The position numbers and the translations under genes are program-made. Positions 54,325 through 64,000 of a DNA stretch of 64,000 nucleotides are shown here, one piece after another. The stretch's first letter is position 1. The number at the start of each line of letters is the position of its first letter. Under the pieces are notes generated by a model. It saw nothing but the letters and a program-made list of their open reading frames with translations. It did not search any database and had not been told where the DNA came from. The DNA lies in the NCBI GenBank assembly GCA_025617745.1, contig CM046859.1, positions 26,277,371-26,341,370 on the forward strand. The letters are read 5' to 3'. Source of the stretch: Heliocidaris erythrogramma. Taxonomy: Eukaryota > Echinodermata > Echinoidea > Camarodonta > Echinometridae.

Positions 54325-57067
54325 GGTATTTGCTAATCTAGCTACCTATTAACTCAAGGGAGCTTCGCGGGGGAGCTCCCTGGAGTTAGCTACCTATATA
54401 CAATTCGAGTGTTAATAATTCTGAATTCTTCTTGTTTATACACGTTGCATTATTGGTCAAATTTGTAAAATTAGTATAAAAAACACAAAAACAAAACGGA
54501 AAAGCATAATGCCCATCATGCAACATGGTTTATATAATTGATACTTTTGTTAGGCCTTATCATTGGAAAGAAAATAATTCTCCTTGAGAAAATAGGCCAA
54601 TCATCATCAGAACCACTTTGAGCTTAACTTAATCAGGTTTGGATTAGAAACAAACAAACAAAACACATGGGACCTTAAAGTAGCCATGCAAAGATACTAA
54701 ACATGAATAATATTTCGTGATATTGCAAAAAGAGTTCATGCCAACCCCAGTAATTACATTTCCCGACCTCACGGAAAAGACTTGTGTAACATAAAGCGAG
54801 AAAAATACAATCCCCCTTTCCATTTGAAAAACCTACCGAAACTCGCCATTCGTGCATCTATGACGTCACTGTTTGCACATTCTTTTAGTCTATCTCGGTA
54901 ATTCGTGGTCGATTTTCTCCCCAATTTCAGTATGTTGTAAGCTGAGACGATTTTCTGTCGTAAGAGTGCCAACCATTTTTTTCAATTAAATGACGGGATC
55001 ATAGTTAAAAAATACGATTAAAGGCTACATCTCAGAAATTTTCGTTTTACGTGTTATGGCTATGGAAGGTCAATTCCTTTTAATTTGTGTCTTGACAATG
55101 TTCTTTTGGTTGTATCTCGGTTGTCCTCGCTCAATTTGCTCCCAAAGTTGAATATGATTTTTAATATTATTGTTCTTTCGCAAATTTGACAACCATTTTT
55201 TTTTTTCATTCAGGAGACGATCAAATCATACAACCCAATCTTGATTATGGTAATGGGAAATTAAATGTAAATTTAAATGTAAATTTAAAGGTGAAATTTT
55301 CCTTTCAAACGGCTCGGGTCATGGATTGAGTTTTATACCAACACGCAATTTTCTAAATATACAGTCATGATCAAGGATTCCCCAATTAAGAAGATGATGA
55401 TCATCATCATAAGATCGCTGTCGGATGCTGCGGATCACTGTATTCGTCTCCGTGAAGTCACGTCTAGCTATTTTTCGTTTTTTTTTTTTTTTTTTTTTTT
55501 TTTTTTGGGGGGGGGGGGAGGGGGAGAGGCAGGAGTGTGCCCTTTTCACCTGAGGAAGTTCCCCTTATTAATTGCCACCCCTACTTTCCTTTAAATAATA
55601 GGTGCCTGTTACAAAATTTTTTACTGCTTTTGATAATTACACAAGGACTACTAAAATTTGAGAGGTGCTTTTACTTTGACATACAGTACTTCCAGATACC
55701 AAATACCTCCATACCAGATAACAAAATTGCTTCATACCACAGGCAATGGAGATGAAAACTACTTTGAAACTTGTTTAAGATTCCACTCCTTTCACGTTAT
55801 CATTACTTGTATCTGGGTTTCACTGCAATAATACATGCAAATTTATTTAGTTTTGTGTACTCTCACACTGTACAGAAAGTATTATTTTCCCCCTCTTTCC
55901 CCTTTCCTCTTCCTTCTTTGATCCTATCACTGTGTGCTTAGTTCCAATTATGTTAATTGAGAGTACTTTATATTTGTATTGGGGTTTTTTTTCATTGTGC
56001 TTGAAAGTTACTCCCCTTCTCCCGAGCTCCTTTTCTCTCCTCCTCCCTTTCTTTCTCTCTCACCCCTTCTCTCATTTCCTTCTTTTTGTGCTATCTTTCT
56101 TCTCCTTAACTTTCAACCACTTAATTGGGATTCACTTGAGGAAATGAGGCCCTGGGGAGGAATCAGCTTTGGTGGTGGTGGTTCGGGGGGGGGGGGGGGG
56201 GGGTTTCCATCGGGATCAGTTGTGGTGGACCGGGAGAGCTGTGGGGTGGGGGGTCTTCCCCCTTTCTTTCCTTTTTTTTTTCTTTCTTTCTTCTCTCAAC
56301 GTTGATTATTCCCCAGGGTCTCATTCTCATTCTTGTGTAAAGTATTTTCTTTTTAAGTCTGCAACCCTAGTACAGTGTATTAGATTTCAAACAATAAGAC
56401 AAATAGACTCAAAAGGCATTTATCTGAAAAATTAAACAAGTTTGTTGGTAATATTCTCCTTAACAATTAGATATCTACGTATGAAACAACAGTTTGACAT
56501 AAGGACCTATAAGATCACAACTGGAGGAAGTGTATTTACACTGTAGAAACATTAACATCCACCTATTTGAACTTACTACATGAACCTGATTTGACATGAA
56601 TGACAGGAGTGTTGGCAAGATGAACAGCATATGTGTTGACTATAACAAAAACAACAACAAAAACCCAGAAATAAACAAAACCTCACAACAGGAAAATAAG
56701 TAATAACAAACAATACAATAAATCCAAGTACCCGAATTAACATCTTAGAGAATAAATGACAAAAAAAAATTGAAGTAGAATTAGTAGATACATCATTTTG
56801 GCAAAGTCAGCACACCCCATGATTATAAAAAAATGAAACATTTTGATTAGATTTGAAATTAGACTTGGGAACTTTACTGAAATTGTCTCATGAAAGATTC
56901 ACGAAAGAATTTTAAACTAGCAAAAAATTTGCGATTTTTTTTTGTTTTCGGTCTTCATAACAATGAAACTCACTTGTTCAAGTACTTTGAACTTAAAAAC
57001 AGCAAATAAAATATCTTAGACTTTCATAATAAATCGGACCAAATTTCGGCTTCAGATTCACAATGTA
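54325..57067. other. Non-coding interior of the large element
   Basis: Holds a short foldback near 54345-54405 (TAGCTACCTATTAACTCAAGGGAGC and inverse), a diverged repeat pair near 54890-55010 and 55110-55210, a T/G homopolymer tract at 55477-55520, a pyrimidine-rich stretch at 55880-56110, and a G run near 56187. No exon could be supported on either strand. Confidence 0.5.
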
Positions 57068-57870
57068 AACAAGAGCCCCCGGGGGCACGACGCTCACCTG
57101 AGGTCGATCAATTCTGATCTGTCGCATCTACAAACAAAATACCAAGACTGTGCTATTTCTGGATCTGTAGCAGAAGATGTTTGAAATTTACAGAGTTTTT
57201 ACCATTTTAGGCCCTCCCCTTGGGCCCCCCTGGGGGCCACATGTACCATGGACAATTTTCATTCTCCATATATAGAGGTAAATCTATAAACAAAATACAA
57301 AGACTGTGCTACTTCTGGATCTGGAAAGAAGATGTTTGAAATTTACACCATTTTTACCATTGGGGGCCCTCCCCCTGGGCCCCCCGTTGGACAACACGTA
57401 CCGTTTTAGCAACTTTGGATCGCCTAGCTGCTCCTAAGGATGATTTTAAGTATTTTATGATTAAGTACAATTAAAATCTGATCATGCCTTTTGAAGGATA
57501 ACAATAAAATGCATATTTCCCCTGGTAGTGCCCCCTCCAGCACGATATCCCCTACAGAGCCCCTATGGGGCCACCCAGAGATATGTCATGAACAACTTTT
57601 ATTCTTCATATATAGAGGTATATACAAACACAATACCAAGACTGTGCTACTTCTTGATCTGTAGAAGAAGATGTTTGAAATTTACATAGTTTTTACCATT
57701 TGGGGCCCTCCCCCTGGGGGCCACAGGTACCATTTTAGCAACTTTGGATCCCCTACTCCTAAGGATGATTCACACCAAGTTTGGTTAAAATCCGATCATG
57801 CGTTTTTGAGAAGAAGATGAAAATGTAAAAAGTTTACGGGACGACGGACAAATAGCGGTCGCAATAGCTA
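57068..57870 (-). mobile_element. Inverted copy of the AGCTCACC element
   Basis: Starts AACAAGAGCCCCCGGGGGCACGACG and ends near GCAATAGCTA. It contains about 2.5 monomers related to those at 25128-26386 (CCTAAGGATGATT, GGGCCCTCCCCCTGG). Confidence 0.75.
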
Positions 57871-58938
57871 AAAACAAAGAAATCCTTGATTTCGCCATCA
57901 CAAAGTTGTGAGGCATTCATACAGAGAGAACTATACATTTTGCAATGTCTGATTGTAAAAATGGGATTACCTATTGATATATGAAACAAATCTGTTCTAT
58001 GTAAATATACCAAGTTTACTCACTTTACTTGGATAACTTGAAAAGTTGGGTGCTTTTTTTTAAAGAGCTATTTTCAGATTTACCCAATTACTTATCTGCT
58101 GGATGAAGGCATATCAAACATAATGGGAATAAACTCTTCATTTTTAATGTTAAAACACTTTAAAACATGGTTGAAACAAGTGGAAGTAAAACAACTTTTA
58201 ACATCTTTTTCTAATGTTATTTCCACAACTTCTACTAACATGATGACAGCTACGAAGTCAAACGATAGTACAAAATGAATCTCTGCCTCCAAGAACACTA
58301 CATGTACTTTTGTTTTACAGAGCATAATGTATAATATATTAACCTCAATGCTGCTGTAGATATTTTCAAATTTCCATAATATATGGCAGCCATCTTAGAT
58401 CTTTAAAAAAAGGTCTGTCGAATGTGCTTTACATTACCATTGCCCACTAACATCAGCATTTACTGACACTGGGAACAGGATCAAGTGCCAGATGCATCTA
58501 TATCATGATCATAAATGTTCACTAGAACCATTAAACAGAAAGCTAAAATCTAAAGCATCATTGTGGGACTGCACAGAGATACATTTTTTAGGTACCTATC
58601 CAATACACTGCCAAAAAACATAAGTCAATGGCAGTAAACAACCTCAAACAGATAAATAACTTGACCTATTGGTAAAATTCCTCAGGAAGGAAGAACAATA
58701 GTTATGAATCTCAATCATGGAAAAAAGTTGAGAATATTATTTTTTCCGGGATGTTATTTGTTAAATCTTAATTTAATTAACTTAAGTCATTTTTTTCTGA
58801 TTGTAACGACACAAAAACTGTGAACTATAATTATGCCTTTACGTATGATTTCATCTTCACTTCCCTGTGGAGGAGAAAAGGCAAAATGTTGATTTGACTA
58901 AAAGAACATAAAAGTGGAAACTATTAAGCAGCATAGTT
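57871..58938. other. Non-coding; 3' side of the RING gene
   Basis: AT-rich DNA. A 77-codon frame on minus at 58092-58325 has no recognisable domain or splice context. Probably 3' UTR and intergenic sequence. Confidence 0.45.
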
Positions 58939-61812
58939 TCAGATAAACAAGCTGTGGACAGCAGTGATATCTTGTTTGCAAAATGGGCATTTATTCGTAG
59001 ATTCTTCGATGTATGTACTGCAAGGAAGGCACAGTGTATGCCCGCACGGAATGAAAAAGCTCTCCTTTGGACGGTCGCAGCATATGCCACATGTTCCTTG
59101 AGGCTGAGGCCCGGACTTGAAGAGAACCTGCAGAGATGGTGATGGAAGAAGGGGAAGAAATAATGAATATTCGGATTGATACCATTACAACAATTCAGTT
59201 CACAACAAAATCTTTTACCTTATTGCTCAATCTAAGAATTAAATGCATCTTCAAGATAGAATACTGCAAGTAAAAAGACCGAGCCTGAGTATTTTTCCAA
59301 AATGACAACTGAACGGTTTCAAATTGGTGAAAGGTACCCATGAGGTCATCCCACGAGCTCAACACCATATGGCCCATGAGCTAGACAAATGCAAAAGGCC
59401 CCACAAGTCATACAGCCCAAGAGCTAGACACTAAATAAAATACATGTAGGCCCACGAGTTCGTCAATAGGCAAATACGTGGGCCTAATCGACGTAGCATC
59501 GAGCTCATGGGCCATATTTGCCTAGTGTCGAGCTTGTGGGCCGCCTAACTAACAGTGTCCAGCCTAACTAACAGTGTCCAGCTCATGGGCCTTATTTGCC
59601 TAATGTGTACTCGTGGGCTATAGGACTCGTGGGTGTCGAGCTTGTATACCCACTGTATTACGCAGTTCATCTCCAGGCTGATCTCTCTGCTGGTGCAGTA
59701 ATATTTCTAATGCCTCATAATTATGTAAACGTGCATTCCATCAGATTAGAATGGGTGGATATCTTTTAATGTTCTTACCTTTCGTTTCATCCATTACTTG
59801 AATGACTGTCTTCTTGCTCACAATGTATGTGTCACACAAATCCAACCACTCGTCAAACTCCTCATCGAAGACTTGGAGGAAGTAGCTGGACTGTGCCTCA
59901 GGGAATAACTGAAATGAGTAAAGAAAAGATTAGTTATTAAGTTTATCTCATTTTGCAAATCAGAAAAAAATTCAATCTGCCGAACAAATATGCAGAGATT
60001 ATAAGCCTTACTTCCACTCAATTTTCTTAAGACCATAGCTAGCATTGGTGTAACGTTACTTTTTGAGTAGTCCATGAAGCCATCATACATGGCCCATAGA
60101 TCTAACGACCTCTATTGACTCTCAATTTTTCAACACTTATAGTACAAAACTTGGTTACACTTACATGTAGTTACAGCCTAATATTAAAAATAGCTAGAGA
60201 AGGACTAGACAAGTGATAAACAACAGCAAGTGCTAACTGTTACAGCCCCATCAGAGTACAAACAGAACAATTATACTGGAACTCATACTAGTAGGTCCAT
60301 TTCCCATTTCCCATCGAGTGGAACCCCTTGATGAGTGACGATGTCTTAAACTCACCGTCAACAAACACATTTCAGAAGGCCATCATTAGAGCCTTCTAAG
60401 TATGTAAGCACCCCCCCCCCCCCACACACACACACACACACTCTCTGTGTTTATGCCCAGCAGGGCCCTGCATCGTAGGCTACACATCCAGATCAAGATC
60501 ACCATGAATATTTGTGCTTTGTAATTAATACTGACAAGTATTTAATTAGATCACATTTAATTAGGCTCCCCAAGAAGAAAACACACAAGTGACAAAGGGA
60601 TGTAGGGTCTAGAGCAGAGAGAGAAGGAAGGAAGAGAGATGGGGCTATATTCATAATAAAAATTATAGAGAGAAATATAATAATCATTGGACATTGATTT
60701 AGTGTCCACAATATAAAAAAAAAATGAGTTCACATCAATTCTTCGTTCCCAGTCAGCAGCAAAGCCAAGGCCAAACTTAAACTTTAAAGCAAACATTTAA
60801 CAGCCTAATTAGATATAAATCTTCATTCCATGACATTGCAGAAATTCCCTGATCATATCAATCAACCACAGTCAAACTGAAAAAAAAAGATGAAGTTAAA
60901 AGAGCAGAAAAAAAAACACACGCACACACAATTAAGAATCCCGTCATGAATATGGATAGCGGTGTGCACGCAATAGACCCACCACATTACCCGTAATTAA
61001 TCTAGGCCGCTGGTGCAGGGGAAGAGCTCCTCCAATTCCTGCTGAGTCGAGAGTGAATTGCAGCAAGGATTATTCACGAGCTAATCTAACCCTAAAAATA
61101 GGCATTTTACCTCACCTGAATCGTAAATAATGGCGATGATATTCCATTTGGACTAATTTGTGATGGTTCTTGTCCCTTTTTGAAAGAAAAAACTCGCCAT
61201 TTGGGGCGCCCCAAATAAGAGGCTAGCGAAATAGGCCTAAGAGTAAGAGTAAGAGTTAGAGAATATTCGGTCTAGTCTGGACCGGTGCGAAAGCACATAC
61301 GTTAGCGCCCTAATATATAATGTCAATAGTCTATCATAAATGAGAAGCTTACCCCCGAGGCTAGGCCTAGGGCCTAGGCGCAGGCAGATCCTATCGCCTA
61401 TCAGTCTAGTCCAGCCCTATAACCTAACGAACTCGTTATGTTAGAGGTCCTATACTAACTTAGATGTTACTTTAATTTTTTTTTAAGTCTAAAATTTAGC
61501 TAGGCCCTATCTAACAGCTAACGTTAAAAGTAGATCTAACTTAACTAGGTCGAGATATATGACTCAGATTGCGGCATTACGTACCTCTTCACAGCTGGCT
61601 ACAAGTGTAGCCTTTGTTGCCCCTTTGGATATAAATTTCTTTTTTGCATGGGTCTGGTACTTGAAGAGTACCGCAACAAGTTCACTAGTGTCAGTGTCAC
61701 TAATGTCAGACGCCATGATTGGTAGATCTACTGGTGTAGTCTGTAACAAAGTTAGAGTCTGTACTGTGGGCTTTGTAGGCTTTTTAACTTCCAAGATCGT
61801 CGCATCTGCCAC
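58939..61812 (-). CDS. PB1-like N-terminus + C-terminal RING finger protein (spliced)
   Basis: Exons on minus: 61812-61585 (76 codons, donor GAG|GTACGT), 59908-59779 or to 59798, possibly a 45-nt exon 59263-59219, and 59127-58939 (TGA). Start is ATG 61812 or, in frame, ATG 61716 (MASDISDTDTS). Exons 1-2 give ELVAVLFKYQTHAKKKF ... FLQVFDEEFDEWLDL, the pattern of a PB1/ubiquitin-like fold. The last exon gives CGICCDRPKESFFIPCGHTL ... CLPC ... CPFCKQDI, a complete C3HC4 RING of the XIAP/Mindbomb C-terminal type, predicting an E3 ubiquitin ligase. The strong exon 2 donor at 59779 (AAAG|GTAAGA) leaves phase 1 while the RING exon starts in phase 0. So either CAA|GTAATG at 59797 is used or an exon is missing from my model. 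Transcription would start about 60 bp inside the right terminal array. Confidence 0.7.
59338..59650. repeat. Degenerate GGCCCAYGAGCTAGACACTA repeat in RING gene intron
   Basis: About eight short copies, in both orientations (GAGCTAGACACTA, TAGTGTCGAGCT, TCATGGGCCATATTTGCC), so the region can also fold back. Confidence 0.6.
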
Positions 61813-61872
61813 TCTTTCTACACATTAAGTGCATGCATGTATCCACGTGGTAGACAAAAAAAAAAAAGATCA

Positions 61873-62645
61873 CGACATAATTTTTTTTATAAGTCGACTT
61901 GGTAAGTTAATTTATGTCGCCATGTCGACTTATAATTTTTGGAAAGTCGACTTGGCAAGATAATATATCTCGCCATGACGACATAATTTTTGGGTTAAGT
62001 TGACTTGGTAAGATAATTTATGTCGCCATGTTGACTTATAATTTTTGGGAAGTCGACTTGGCAAGATAATATATCTCGCCATGACGACATAATTTTTGGG
62101 TTAAGTCGACTTGGTAAGATAATTTATGTCGCCATGTTGACTTATAATTTTTGGGAAGTCGACTTGGCAAGATAATATATCTCGCCATGACGACATAATT
62201 TTTTTGTAAAGTCGACTTGGTAAGATAATTTATGTCGCCATGTCGACTTATAATTTTTGGGAAGTCGACTTGGCAAGATAATATATCTCGCCATGACGAC
62301 ATAATTTTTTTGTTAAGTCGACTTGGTAAGATAATTTATGTCGCCATGTCGACTTATAATTTTTGGGAAGTCCACTTGTCAAGATAATATATCTCGCCAT
62401 GACGACATGCATTTTTGTTAAGTCGACTTGTCAAGATAATAGTGTCGCCATGACGACATAATTTGTTTTGTTAAGTCGACTTGGCAAGATAATTTATATC
62501 GCCATGTCGACTTATAAAAGTTATTAAGTCGACATGGTTAGATAAATATCTTTACAAGTCGACAAAATATGGATATTAAGTCGACTTGTCGAGATAAAAT
62601 ATCTCGACATGTCGTCAAGTCGAATGGCACTTTAACGCTTCCGTA
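61873..62645 (-). repeat. Right terminal array, GTCGACTT minisatellite
   Basis: About six units of the same ~105-bp repeat as 48917-49726 in inverted orientation, ending in the matching ~165-bp outer segment. One outer unit has diverged (ATAGTGTCGCC near 62440). Confidence 0.9.
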
Positions 62646-62651
62646 GATGCA

Positions 62652-62786
62652 CATATATTTTCAGTTGAAGTAGCAGATTACCATGAGTGTAGCATGCATA
62701 TACAGTATATATTCGAGCTCCCAAACAAAACATCATACCTTGGTATTTGGTATTTCTCCTTCTCTCCTTTTTTTCAAACCAAAGTA
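62652..62786. other. Short flank between two elements
   Basis: Flanking DNA after the GATGCA duplication; no gene. Confidence 0.5.
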
Positions 62787-63162
62787 CACACTAAGAAAAA
62801 AAGGTTCAAGTTGCACCCTAAATGCAACACTGGCAGAAGCTTTTTGGGTGTAGTCTTGCACCCGACATGACAAGGGTGCAAAAATGCACCTTTTTGTTCT
62901 TGTTTGCACCCTTTAATGCCCGTTTGCCCCCTTAAAGGTGCAACTTTGCACCTTTAAGGGTGCAGAAACGTTTGAATCCAAAGGGTGCAAATGTGTACCT
63001 TTTCTAAAGGTATACAACCCTGCACCCTTTAAGGGTACAAATATTGTAGCTAACCGCACCCTTAATGTTCAAACAGCTTCTAAGGGTGCAAAGTTGCACC
63101 CAAAAAGGTGCAACTTTTGTTGTATTTGAAGGGTGAAAAATTGTACCTTTTTTCTTAGTGTG
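62787..63162. mobile_element. TA-flanked MITE CACACTAAGAAAAAAGG with GGGTGCAA repeats
   Basis: CACACTAAGAAAAAAGGT at the left and its inverse at the right, TA at 62785-62786 and 63163-63164. The interior is packed with AAGGGTGCAA/TTGCACCCTT words in both orientations. Non-coding; TA duplication suggests a Tc1/mariner-type mobiliser. Confidence 0.75.
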
Positions 63163-63751
63163 TATAACTTTCATATAGTTTCATAATCTCAAGAATTATT
63201 GATCTTAGTATTATTTTTCACAAGGTCATGATCTTATTTTCTCCCTCCCCTCTTTCTCTCTCAATCCCCCCTTCTCTCTTTCATCCATTGTTTAACCTTT
63301 TAGATTCTAAACTTGATTTTCCTGGGTTTTTTTTTTCTTGTTGAGTAGAATCATTCATTCAGTGTCATTTAATTTATACACACGAATACCAACACCTTTT
63401 GAAACATTGCAATATAACAGAAAGAGCGAGAGAGAGAAAGAGGGGAGAGGATGGGGTATGTAAAATAACAATGGATAATCATCTCAGCGTAATTATATAT
63501 TTTGCATTCTGGCTTTCTGACATAAATGAAATCTGTAAAAAAGACAAATATCATCAGACTTCTTATTTTTTCCCAAATGATGTATTTAATGAAAATATAT
63601 TATTCGCTAATAAAGACAAAGTAGGCCTAACCGTAAGGGATACAGAGCAATACAATGATGGAAAATAGAGTAGGTAAAAATGGATTATGATAATTTTTAC
63701 GTACATTGCCGGAGATGAATTTTACATACATCAAATATTCCAATCTATTCC
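63163..63751. other. Non-coding DNA
   Basis: Pyrimidine-rich and AT-rich sequence with a short (GA)n at 63420-63450; no gene. Confidence 0.5.
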
Positions 63752-64000
63752 TGGGCCCGTATTCTATAAACTACTTAAGAATGATATTTAAGAACTTTTT
63801 CTCATCTTTTTTCTCCAGATAAAATCTTAATCAAAATGCATATTCCAAAAAGATATTTGCTAAGAACTTTTTCTTAACTCTTTTTCTTATTCGAATTTTC
63901 AGGGTTAGGTATAAAATCTTAGATTTTTTTTCCAAGTCAAAATTCTTAAATGGACATCCGTATTCTAATGCACAAAATAGAATTCTACCCTATATAATGG
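63752..64000. repeat. Start of a GGGCCCGTATTCTATAAA repeat, cut by window edge
   Basis: GGGCCCGTATTCTATAAACT resembles the end of a common dispersed inverted-repeat element. Internal words TTAAGAACTTTTTCTCA and CTAAGAACTTTTTCTTA, and a second TCCGTATTCTAATGC near 63957, suggest a foldback. The other end is outside the window. Confidence 0.4.

Larger units (their letters stand above)
48917..62645. mobile_element. 13.7-kb DNA transposon, IS3EU-like, with integrase and RING genes
   Basis: The ends TACGGAAGCGTTAAAGTG (48917) and the exact inverse ending CGCTTCCGTA (62645) are flanked by identical 6-bp repeats GATGCA (48911-48916, 62646-62651). The first ~165 bp of the two ends differ at about two positions, after which both continue as arrays of the same ~105-bp repeat. 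Between them lie a rve/DDE integrase-type gene (51742-52934, +) and a PB1-like/RING gene (58939-61812, -). TAY...RTA ends, 6-bp duplication and an integrase-type transposase match the IS3EU superfamily as I recall it. Polintons also make 6-bp duplications but start with AG and carry a DNA polymerase, which is not seen. Near-identical ends and an open integrase frame indicate a recent insertion. Later MITE insertions sit inside. Confidence 0.75.

Noticed and set aside
58092-58325. 77-codon minus-strand frame
   Set aside because: No recognisable domain, no splice context and no similarity I can name; not supported as a gene.
48917-62645. Polinton/Maverick identity for the large element
   Set aside because: The 6-bp duplication and integrase fit, but the ends do not start with AG, and no DNA polymerase B, packaging ATPase or capsid-like gene was seen.

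Overview
The window looks like AT-rich nuclear DNA of a marine invertebrate. A sea urchin or other echinoderm is my best guess, from the mix of L1-like, CR1-like and I/Nimb-like LINEs, many kinds of miniature DNA transposons, very high apparent heterozygosity, and animal-type spliced genes. The species cannot be fixed from the sequence alone. Most of the window is transposable elements (TEs); only a few host-type or cargo genes can be supported.

Layout. 1-4.1 kb: decayed LINE fragments. 4.5-4.8 kb: a degenerate minisatellite. 4.9-16.1 kb: two near-identical blocks on either side of a 500-N gap. They look like two haplotypes placed in tandem by the assembler and differ by a SINE foldback insertion in one and a 2.5-kb insertion in the other. 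14.6-18.4 kb: a frameshifted L1/Tx1-like ORF2. 18.6-25.1 kb: foldback elements in CA repeats, a CR1-like LINE 3' half, an L1-like ORF1 still open for 337 codons, a CAATTG minisatellite and another reverse transcriptase fragment. 25.1-26.4 kb: a nonautonomous element with internal tandem monomers. 26.8-30.9 kb: the last five exons of a gamma-glutamyltransferase gene (+). 28-39.6 kb: a dense field of inverted-repeat elements, several with clear target-site duplications. 39.7-40.6 kb: a TMEM53-like alpha/beta-hydrolase gene (-) with two frame breaks. 41.2-44.6 kb: an I/Nimb-like LINE lacking its 3' part. 45.6-48.4 kb: more inverted-repeat elements.

The most interesting object spans 48917-62645. 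Two arrays of ~105-bp repeats lie in opposite orientation, share a near-identical outer end starting TACGGAAGCG, and are flanked on both sides by the 6-bp duplication GATGCA. This makes the 13.7 kb between them look like one large DNA transposon. It holds an open rve/DDE integrase-type gene reading inward from the left, and a spliced gene with a PB1-like N-terminus and a C-terminal RING finger reading inward from the right. The TAC...GTA ends, 6-bp duplication and integrase-type enzyme fit what I recall of the IS3EU superfamily. The size, the minisatellite-like inverted ends and the RING gene are unusual. Smaller TTAA-flanked elements sit inside it.
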